A DNA stretch of 64,000 nt from contig CM075102.1 of NCBI GenBank assembly GCA_037576195.1, forward strand, positions 5,270,001-5,334,000, in the 5' to 3' direction. This DNA comes from Phytoseiulus persimilis. Its lineage: Eukaryota; Arthropoda; Arachnida; Mesostigmata; Phytoseiidae. Position 1 is the stretch's first letter. Each line of letters begins with the position of its first letter. A program made the translations under genes and the position numbers. This document shows, in pieces, positions 56,161 to 64,000 of the stretch. Under the pieces are notes generated by a model. That model had not been told where the DNA came from. It worked only from the letters and a program-made list of their open reading frames with translations, and searched no databases.

Positions 56161-56537
56161 CGGTATCCCTTACGGATAATGCTCGCGCCATTTCCCATCC
56201 CCCCCGGTCTCAAATAGAGCCTCTCGAGGCGAGCCATTATACTGAGAATAAATCAAGATGATTTTTGGTTATCAAAGAAAGAAACAATTCTACTATGATC
56301 TCTGGAAAGCTCGACAGCAGCGGCCCCAGAAAACTCGTGTGTGTTCGAGAATGGATATCGCATGACCGGCTATCGCCGTATTTCGGTCGACTCCTTGGGA
56401 CTAGAGGGCTTGAATTCGACAGGGGACTTAAGAAACATTGACGGATCTCGTCAATGTTCATATACATACACAATTCATCGTTGTGGGAGCCTAAGAGGAA
56501 CTTGGTTTCATCCCACGAATAGTAGTTGAGTCTACAT
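56161..56537. other. Unassigned stretch
   Basis: Partly parallels 37640-37896, with an extra 130-bp piece at about 56163-56290 ending in A-rich sequence. No gene. Confidence 0.4.
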
Positions 56538-56726
56538 CAGGGCTCGACTGGCCTTCCGAACTGTCTCGATTGCATGGTCCTCCACTGGTTCAGGGAATCT
56601 GTTGGCCTTTGCGCATGCTCACGGATCAGAGATCTACGAGAGGATCTTCATCTTGGGAATGAAACTTCACTTCGATGTATTCGTGTATCACGGGCGATGT
56701 CTTCCCTGGAGCAACTTGACAGAATC
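56538..56726 (+). pseudogene. Coding-like block Y, copy B, first part
   Basis: Same frame as 37897-38085 (FAHAHGSEIYERIF, FDVFVYHGRC, SNLTES). Interrupted at 56726; the continuation is at 58197. Confidence 0.3.
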
Positions 56727-58196
56727 ACGACATTACGCTCCTGTGCCAAGCCCAAGCGTCGAATCGGATACCGTCACCCTTAAAATCCTTCGCTACTCTG
56801 CTCGGCCGTATCGGTGAGCCTTCTACCACTTCCTTAGAGTCAACGGAGTCTCCCCACCCCAGTTATTAACGAGAATTCCCGTATCGGGCGGACTTTTATT
56901 GTCATCAACGATTCAGTTCAGATTGACGCCAAGCTGGCTGATGTTGTGAGTCCGGTTTATGCTGGAATCCTAGCGCTTTCTCAGAGAAAGCATAACGTGT
57001 TGCGTGCTTCGCCTCGGAAGGAACGAAAACCCCGTGCTCGAAAAGTTCCGAAAAGAACGAGTCATTAGAGATCCCTCACCCCAATCGGAGCTTGACATCG
57101 TGGAAGGGTCCAGCCGTATAAGGGGAGTTTGGTGCCCCCCCTCGACGGATCTTCCTCAGAACAGCGGGAGCGTGTTGCCAGCGTGAAAGAACTGATTCCT
57201 GAACGTTTTCAGCCCTTTCCGTCAACCAGATTCAAGTCTGTTATAATCCATTGACAATGATAAATTCGTATCCCCATGATCGAGAGCAAGCTTGAAATCG
57301 TCATACATCGAGAACCACTCTCGCAAAAGACGCACAACATATTTTTGAGAGCCGTTTTCGAGGGCTATGGTTTCGCTTACCAGATCGCATTATTCCTAAG
57401 GCATTGAAAATCGAGGGTTCCTCAGACATAAAAAATCGTTCGTTTTCGGTGTTCTCGCCGGATATCGACCAGCGGGGCGGGAGTCGAATTTTTCCTAAAA
57501 AACGACAAGAAAATGTCGGCTGGACTGGTGAAAGCTACGTGACTTCAGCATGCAATTTGTGAACAGAAATCCTTTTCCCGAGAAGTTGCAGAACCCTCTC
57601 CGGTCGAGTTTCAGAGGTTCCACGGCACCAAACCTTGCGGCGACATTTCGATGTTCCGTGGCGTTGATTCTCCCGGGGTGTGAGCGGGATGCTCGTAACA
57701 ACGGGCTCCCTCCGTCAAATGGGCATCCCTCCACATCACACCGAGCGAACTCAGCTGCGTCTCCTCTCGAAAACAACGCCCTCTGAACCCGAGGGGGGAA
57801 CATGTCTGCTTTCGAAACGAGCCGGAAACGAGAGAGACAGTTGGTTGACACCATGTTGTAGTTGAATGGAAGAGCGACATCTAAAAAAAACGAAATCCAC
57901 CCACGACACCCTGAATATCGGTTCAGGAGAAACGAGACCTGATCTGATCACCTTGTGTATCTGCAGTGGAATCCGCTCATTTTTTTCAACAGATTTATTG
58001 CGTGTCAGTCACACTCCGCACCGCTGAGTTTGCGAGTCCGGGTCTCATCTCCCACACTATAGCATGATATCGTGGACAGCTCCGACCGCAGTACTTACAT
58101 GAACACATATCACTTGGCACATGACAATTCTCTCTACTTCACAGTTGATTGTGGAACCCGTGTATGAGGTACAAAGCGAAGAGGCGCTCTCTTGGG
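56727..58196. other. 1.47-kb insertion relative to copy C
   Basis: Absent between 38085 and 38086 of copy C. No terminal repeats, tail or target duplication that I could fix, and no recognised coding domain. ORFs of 78-119 codons overlap at 57495-57860 on both strands and are unsupported. Confidence 0.45.
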
Positions 58197-58400
58197 TACA
58201 TTGCGGCACTTCATATTTCGCGGCTATCGAGGATCGGGTCCCCCTCAGATTCCGTGCGTACCGTCCCGACCTTATTCTTCAAATCCTCGATGATTTCGAG
58301 GAACGCTGGCGTGTTTTCTGCCTTGAGTCTTCTTGTCATGCCTCGTCAAAGAGCGCATCCCTGTCGGCGAGCACGTACAAGTAACGATTACGTGCGCTTC
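58197..58400 (+). pseudogene. Coding-like block Y, copy B, second part
   Basis: Continues the block with CGTSYFAA, IPLRF-type RVPLRFRAYRPDLIL and then DDFEERW, which copy C has lost to a deletion of about 47 bp. Confidence 0.3.
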
Positions 58401-58722
58401 TGTGGACTCGAGAGGCTCGTTCGAGATGAGTGTAGTAGCAGCTTCCGAGTTCTCGGGGATTTCACTCACTGTGAGATGTTTCCATACGCGGCCCATAACG
58501 TAAGAGAGTTTTGGTGGGGCGCTTATGAGAAACAACTTCATTGCACTGGAGATTGACAATTTGTGGGGATTCTGTGAACTGTGGGCCATTCCCGAAGTGA
58601 AATCGGAAAACTATTTGTGCCGTTCCGCATCTGAAACGCATTGAGCGGTTCCCGAATCGTGACATTCGTGGAGGAAGCGTTTCTCGCGACGCTATGAAAG
58701 GAGCGGTCATCTTCGAATAAAT
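58401..58722. other. Flank before hAT copy
   Basis: Parallels 38240-38470. No gene recognised. Confidence 0.45.
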
Positions 58723-59052
58723 CGGAGGTCGGCAAAGTGCGGCCCGCGGGTGGACCACTGTGTTTGAGCAGGGCCATGCACAACAAGCGCTTGAAATCGC
58801 CAAATCGCTTCCATGGAAAAGAGATTCAACATTTCCTTCGATCTTCCCCAACGATGTGCATGTTCCTCATGCACCCCGAGGAAACGATTCCTGAGCTTGA
58901 AACCTCATCTTTGCCGGATGTCGCTCTTTGGGGACATGTCGCATGGATTAGGAATACTTCGAGCTCGCTGAGATACGTTTTCTGTGGCGGTTTCCTGTGG
59001 TAAGTTTGCGTGGCGGCGATGGTGCTCTGCACTGCCAAGTTGCCCACTCCTG
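58723..59052. mobile_element. Non-autonomous hAT element, second insertion (330 bp)
   Basis: 8-bp duplication GAATAAAT at 58715-58722 and 59053-59060. Ends CGGAGGTCGGCAAAGTGCGG... and ...GTTGCCCACTCCTG, degraded versions of the 34252-34674 termini. Internal sequence shares long blocks with that copy (for example ACGATTCCTGAGCTTGAAACC). No transposase. Confidence 0.88.
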
Positions 59053-59801
59053 GAATAAATACTTGCTTGCCAATCCTCTCTTCAAGTCTCGACGTCGTTG
59101 TCCTGATCCCATCCCGAGACACTTCATTGGCGCAGTCGGCGCAATTGCAATCGTAATTCTTGAAACTTGGTTCTCACAACACGAGGCCATTGTGGAGGAA
59201 GCGACCCCATCCATTGAACTCCGAACTCAACTACTGCTCAAGGCGTTAAGGCCGACGGAATATGCCAGACTCCTCAGTCCGATCTCACCAGAACTACCCA
59301 GAGCCAAACGATATGATGATCTCGTTGAAATCCTTAAGACGAATTTCGGACCCTCGAAATCAATATTCCGCAGACGTCATGACATCTTAAGTCTACATGT
59401 TCCGTTGACAGCTCTAGATAATCCAGAAGAAATGATAGACTGGGCCAATCTCAAGGGCGATAATTTCGAGTGGCACAGCATGTCCGTGAAAAGTTCAAAA
59501 TTTTCCTCGCCATCAACTACGCAGCCAGTCCGAGCTTCAGAAACATTCGCAATGTTATGTTGGGAGCAGGTGATGAGAAGACTGACTTAACGGTAAAAGA
59601 GTTACGGGAGGTCGTCACGCGGTACGTTACCTGAACCAGAGATTCTACAATCGACACATCCGACCCCATCAGAGTGGCCCCCAACATCAGCCATGTTCAA
59701 CATAGACCAGTGCGCCAACCACCGAAATCGCGTCAAGACTTGAGACTGCGGGATCAACCGGAACGACAATCTCCGAAGGCAGGAGATTCTTCAATCTGTG
59801 C
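59053..59801 (+). pseudogene. Ty3/gypsy gag fragment, copy B
   Basis: Parallels 38494-39242: the first Gag half in one frame to about 59480, then the shared frameshift and VREKFKIFLAINYA. A TGA at about 59632 interrupts the second half. Ends abruptly before the zinc knuckles at about 59801, where the nanos 3' flank begins. Confidence 0.75.
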
Positions 59802-59991
59802 AACTCCTGTTCTTCCATTTCTCAGGAGCAGTCTGGTTGGAGAAGGAGTGTTCCAACTCCAAGAAGGGCCAGCTGTCCTCCAACGCATTCCCTGCCTGGA
59901 TTTATGTGGGAGAGTTGACTTCAGTGACCGGTCGCTCACACCAAGGAAAACTCTGGAGAGGTAGTTTGAGTTTGATTCTACGAGACATATC

Positions 59992-59997
59992 TTTATT
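59992..59997 (-). promoter_or_regulatory. Polyadenylation signal of nanos-like copy III
   Basis: AATAAA on the minus strand, about 65 nt past the stop. Confidence 0.6.
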
Positions 59998-60062
59998 TCA
60001 GGTATCATTTTGATGGCGCCCTGTCAGAAATATTGTACAGTCTGTTTCTGATAGTTCAGAAG

Positions 60063-60614
60063 CTACGTACATTCAACCCAGAAGCTCGTCCTTTTTTGAC
60101 GTAAGAAGTTCGGTTTTTTAGGGTTAGGCAACGTTGGGCAGTAACTATGAGTATGGGCATAGTCCCCTCCCTGGCAGTTGCACAAATGACACCTTAACCT
60201 CCTCAATGAAGGGCAGGCGACCGTGCCGTTCGGAGCACGCAGATTGTGTCCCTGGCTAACTACCCGAGGTTCGCCCTTCTTGCAACAGAACGGACAATAC
60301 CCGAGCTCCCAGAGAGGCACAGTAACGATGCATTCCGCGAACTGTACCTTGGAATCAGGAGACACGGATATCGGAGCCGAAAACTTCCATTCGTGTTTGG
60401 TCCGGAAGAGAGAAGGCATCCTCTTCTGAAGCTTCTTCTTGTCCCTTGGTTGCCTCACTCGTGCTTCTTGCGGATTCGCTGCGAACGGTGCGTGGTCGGT
60501 TGCTTCTGGTCCAAGATCTCGATTCCGGAGGAGGTCAATCTCGAAGATCAATCGTTCGAAGTCCTTCTGAGATTCAAGCGATTCTCTCATGGCAGCGCGA
60601 GCGGAGGCAAGCAT
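60063..60614 (-). CDS. Nanos-like RNA-binding protein, copy III
   Basis: Intact 183-codon frame with all eight zinc ligands. Differences from copy I include K10R, L44F, S56P, R59K, P83S-type changes before the finger and S156H within it. Position 156 is S, Y or H in the three copies, the only variable site inside the zinc domain. The 3' flank is cut 262 bp past the stop by the junction to gypsy gag (59801/59802), but the AATAAA is retained. The acidic-gene copy 3 lies 1.6 kb upstream on the same strand. Confidence 0.85.
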   Translation of the reverse strand: MLASARAAMRESLESQKDFERLIFEIDLLRNRDLGPEATDHAPFAANPQEARVRQPRDKKKLQKRMPSLFRTKHEWKFSAPISVSPDSKVQFAECIVTVPLWELGYCPFCCKKGEPRVVSQGHNLRAPNGTVACPSLRRLRCHLCNCQGGDYAHTHSYCPTLPNPKKPNFLRQKRTSFWVECT

Positions 60615-62086
60615 TTCGAGGCGGTAGTCTGGTCGTGGAGCGCAACAACCGTGTGAGCTCGTGGGTGTTTTGACGCTGCTCTTATGCTGTGAGCGCTACA
60701 ACTCTTTCTCCAACGCGGCTTCGTATCGCCCAAGACGATGCTCATCTGGATTCGAGACCGTTGGAATTCGTCGGAAACCGCAGCTTCCGTCGGGGCTGCG
60801 GCGTGGTTCCGAGAGACTCGGAGTTTGTTCCGAAGCTGAATTCTTTCGAATGAAGTCCCAGCACCACGCAGACGGCTGAGAAATCGGTTGGGCTCGCTCT
60901 TCGCCCTCGTCTGGAGGGCCCCAGAGAACATAATTCTGACTCAACCGACAGCGTCTGGGCTCAGAAGATCGTTGTGGAGGACGAAAAGCTCTACAGAAGA
61001 AGCAGGCTTCGGCTCTGCGACGGTTCACTGCGAATAACTCTGTCTTGAATAAACACAAGTAAACGACGGGAATTCCGAGCTGATTGATCCAAGTACATTG
61101 ATAGAAGCAGAGGGATTCCTCTTTTTGAGAAGGGCATCGAAAGCCGGTCAGATGTGCAGGCAAACGAGGATAGTGATCCGGAGTTAGAACGAAATGTTTT
61201 GGAATAGACGACACATTGACGGCAGGTGATAAGAGCGGGCATCTCCGAAGGTTCGACGGGAAACCAAATCGCAGGTGGATTCAGCGGATAACGTCTCCAA
61301 AACCAACGGGGTTGTGATCCCTGATGACTCGCGAACACAGACGCTCCTCAAGAATCGTGAACCGTTCTCGGAGAGCCGGAAAGGCTGAGTTGCCTCGGAA
61401 TGCCACGAAATACGAAATCTTCCCCTGGCACATGTCAAGTCAGCTCATCAAGGTCGCATGGGAGATATCTGGCTTCTCCGGGGAGCTTCCGAGATGGGAG
61501 CTAACCTCTGCGGTCTCTCACGTACGACAGCTTTAAACCCTCTGATCCTTGAGAATCTCTCGCTATGTTCGGCTCTCTCCAGTTTTTAAGAAAGGATGCT
61601 CGCACCCAGGAATCGCTTTCTCGAAAATGCCTTTCGAATCGCGGCGAACCTACCTGATTGAGATCGTCCACAGGCAACACATGAGCGATGGCGGTTTTCG
61701 GACATCTCAGAGCATCTCGTGGTGCTTTGAGACTCCGGATCATTCTTGCTCTGTTATTCGTCTCAGCAGAGTTGAAACTCTACGGATCACTGCGTTTTGC
61801 CCGTCTTGACGCGTTGATTCCATCGTAAGTTCGCCCTGATTCTCCTCATCTTAACGATGGATCTCGCCGCTTGGATCGAATTAGTGAGAATCAAGGTCCC
61901 CAGACTTTCATCATGCCACCATTCAACAACATCAACATCGGCCACCGTTCACAGAGAACCGGGAAGAGCCCTCTGGAAATTCTTCGGTATGCCCCTTCTT
62001 TGACTGACAATCACGGAGAACTCGACAATGTAGTCCTTTAAGGAATTCCAGGAGAAAGCATGAGTGGATTTACTGCAATATCTGTA
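60615..62086. other. Interval between nanos copy III and the acidic gene
   Basis: Parallels 44826-46458, with a deletion of about 240 bp near 60911. No gene recognised. Confidence 0.5.
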
Positions 62087-62092
62087 TTTATT
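62087..62092 (-). promoter_or_regulatory. Polyadenylation signal of acidic gene, copy 3
   Basis: AATAAA on the minus strand, about 95 nt past the stop. Confidence 0.55.
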
Positions 62093-62185
62093 CATGGCAT
62101 AAACAGAGGTATCTGCCACTGATATGGAATATCTCTTATGAATCTTCCGAATTCCAAGTCCTTACATCCATCAGGACTTTTTGGA

Positions 62186-62545
62186 TCAGAATCCTTCGTC
62201 CATCGGTTCGGCCAAGTCCTCCGCGGGCTCATCGTCATCGGAGGTTGGCGGCGTCGGGAACATTTCTACAAGGCGCTCCTCCAGATCCTCCTCGTGATCT
62301 TCCTCCCAATCCTCTCCGGGATCCTCCTCCTCCATGATATCACCCATATCGAAGTCTTCGAAATCAAGATTTGATCGATCGGAATCTTCGAAATCAAGAT
62401 CGGATCCATCGGAGTCGAGATCAGATCCATCGGTATCTTCGTCATCACTCGATGGCGGAGGCGAGAGAATGTCGTTGGAAGGGTCAATGTAGAGGTTGAC
62501 CACAACGAAGATCTCTCGTACATTTTCGACTCCTTCGAAGTCCAT
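62186..62545 (-). CDS. Acidic small protein, copy 3 (intact)
   Basis: 119 codons, MDFEGVENVREIF..., ending AEPMDEGF. Contains two extra DSDGSDLD/DSDRSNLD-type repeats before FDMGDI and a shorter Glu run after it, relative to copy 2. All length changes are whole codons, so selection on the reading frame is likely. Function unknown; a disordered acidic protein is the safest description. Confidence 0.6.
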   Translation of the reverse strand: MDFEGVENVREIFVVVNLYIDPSNDILSPPPSSDDEDTDGSDLDSDGSDLDFEDSDRSNLDFEDFDMGDIMEEEDPGEDWEEDHEEDLEERLVEMFPTPPTSDDDEPAEDLAEPMDEGF

Positions 62546-63465
62546 GTCTGAGCTGAGTGATCCGAGGGCTTGTGATGGAATTCAGCAGTGGACCATGTGA
62601 GCACTGAGCGAAGGGCATTCAACCTTCCGAAGACACAGGTACGAGCGAGAATGATAGCGAGGTATTCGTGGAATCGTCCTTAAGGGCTCAGAACCCCAGA
62701 CGTCCCCTCTCCACCACGCCGACTTCACGGCAGCGCCTCTCTCGTAGAGAGCGAATTCGAAGCTGCAGTAGCGTGCTTCAGCAGCACGTGGGTCTCGGGT
62801 ATGTTTGATTCACTTCCAGCTTCCGCATTTTCCGTTATAAACTTGTTCCAGGCGACTTCACCGAGGCTCGTATTGGAGAGGCGCTTCCAGTATTCGGGGC
62901 TGCGGGGGATCGCAAGAGGAAGCTTTCACACGGCTCATGGTTTCGCACCCGCTCTGGCTCACAGCTCCCGTAGTTATGCGGAGCTACTTATCTTCAGGAT
63001 CCCTTCGCATGTACTCTAGTACATGAGTATACATCGGAGTAGTTTGCTCACTGACATCGGCTGCAGCAGAACTTCTGTTCGTGTCGCCTATTCTCGTTAG
63101 GCACGGATAGAGCGGAAAACACAGCTGGAGAGCCCCAGGACTACCTTTTCGACGTTCCGTCGACACCTCGAACTTCCTTGGAGATATCTTCACAACAGCG
63201 CATTCATCGCAGCATGAACGATGAAGTATGATCCGAAGGCGTGAATATCACGAGCCTCGATAGGTTTGCCAGGACGTCAATGAGTGTCCTCCGTGCCAAT
63301 TCGGGCGATCTTCTTAGGCCATGTACTTCAGTGCAATATCAAACGGCATTGGGATGGTAGTGTCCCACTGAATTCTGTTTTTCTGTTGTCCAAAATGACA
63401 CGTTCTTCCTGAGACATTCATGAGGAGAAAACGAGCAGTTCATAATGACTTGAGAACACTAGTAA
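62546..63465. other. Upstream flank of acidic gene, copy 3
   Basis: Parallels 46914-47824. No gene recognised. Confidence 0.45.
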
Positions 63466-63798
63466 TTGAAACCTGTGATCTTTGGATACACACCTTACGA
63501 AAGTCGCATCACATTTGACGGAGACACATTGCCTGAGACGTTTGTCGAGGTTGACACACAGAAAACACATTTGCATCGAGAATCGCTTTTAAACGAAACG
63601 TACCGATTGTCTGGAATCTCGGTCGCTGCGAATCCAGACTTCTCTCTAACCTGTCGGAAGTATCGCGGACTCAAGGATTTCAAGGAACATCATCAGACGT
63701 CTACAGACGGCGATTCGGATCAGCGCCGGGAGCTCAGCTCTTCCGGCGCTCGAAATTGCAATCTCATCCGTTTCCCTGGGCTCCCAATCCTCCATTGA
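63466..63798 (+). CDS. Hypothetical 110-residue protein, copy 2
   Basis: Counterpart of 47825-48157 with equal length and no indels (RITFDGDTLPETF, NETYRLSGISVAANP, FKEHHQT). Function unknown. Confidence 0.35.
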   Translation: MKPVIFGYTPYESRITFDGDTLPETFVEVDTQKTHLHRESLLNETYRLSGISVAANPDFSLTCRKYRGLKDFKEHHQTSTDGDSDQRRELSSSGARNCNLIRFPGLPILH

Positions 63799-64000
63799 AG
63801 TTTGTGTCTCCACTTTACCTCGTTGGGTCCCTGCTTGTTCGCTGAGCTTTCGAACGAAACATAGTTCCTCTCATACTGCAACGGGGCCGAGAATCGACCA
63901 GTAACAGTACTGCTGGTTAGCTCTCGTCATCCACCGGCCGGTGAGTCCCACTCTAGGCTCACGAGATCACATCGCTGCGCGAAGCAAGCTGGTCACTCTC
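63799..64000. other. Segmental-repeat flank
   Basis: Parallels 48158-48360; continues past the window edge. Confidence 0.5.

Noticed and set aside
57495-57854. 119-codon minus-strand ORF in the 1.47-kb insertion
   Set aside because: Overlapped by equally open frames on both strands, with no copy elsewhere and no domain.

Overview
The window is eukaryotic nuclear DNA of about 50% GC, almost certainly from an arthropod. A mite or other arachnid is my best guess: the ORF1 of one non-LTR retrotransposon (zinc motif, coiled coil, SGNH-hydrolase-like domain) resembles elements common in ticks and mites. There are no bacterial signals, rRNA or CRISPR. The content is repeat-rich: segmental duplications, a long minisatellite and many transposable elements, as expected of heterochromatin, a subtelomere or a supernumerary chromosome.\n\nThe backbone is a head-to-tail segmental repeat with a period of roughly 16-18.6 kb, mostly decayed but carrying a few well-kept genes. 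A full unit, left to right, holds: gene X (first exon with a clean splice donor, + strand); a Ty3/gypsy gag-protease fragment; a Nanos-like gene (- strand); a very acidic small-protein gene (- strand); an R1-clade RT fragment; and a long inverted-repeat element with its own central ORF. Nanos-like genes lie at 2859-3410, 44274-44825 and 60063-60614, and all three keep an intact 183-codon frame with both CCHC zinc fingers and a nearby AATAAA. Acidic-protein genes lie at 46557-46913 (one nonsense codon), 49496-49843 and 62186-62545. Gene X first exons lie at 7795-7916, 36925-37046 and 55485-55606.\n\nBetween the first unit and the rest (about 8.8-34.8 kb) lies a block of insertions. A near-full-length CR1/L2-like retrotransposon (10.2-15.5 kb) is followed by a 45-bp minisatellite of more than 200 copies (16971-17687, 22341-25691, 26011-30975, and inverted at 31408-32103 and 33188-33612). 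An R1-clade retrotransposon (17688-22340, 14-bp target duplication, 54-bp fold-back at its truncated 5' end) sits inside the minisatellite, as does a solo LTR (25692-26010, 5-bp target duplication). A tandem duplication (31078-32860 and 32861-34372) carries BEL/Pao-like pol fragments. A complete non-autonomous hAT element (34252-34674, 8-bp target duplication) closes the block.\n\nThe genes most likely to be functional are the three Nanos-like copies, then two of the acidic-protein copies. Most other coding-like stretches are broken, or cannot be named from sequence alone. Long ORFs inside the minisatellite exist because 45 is a multiple of three; they are not evidence of genes.
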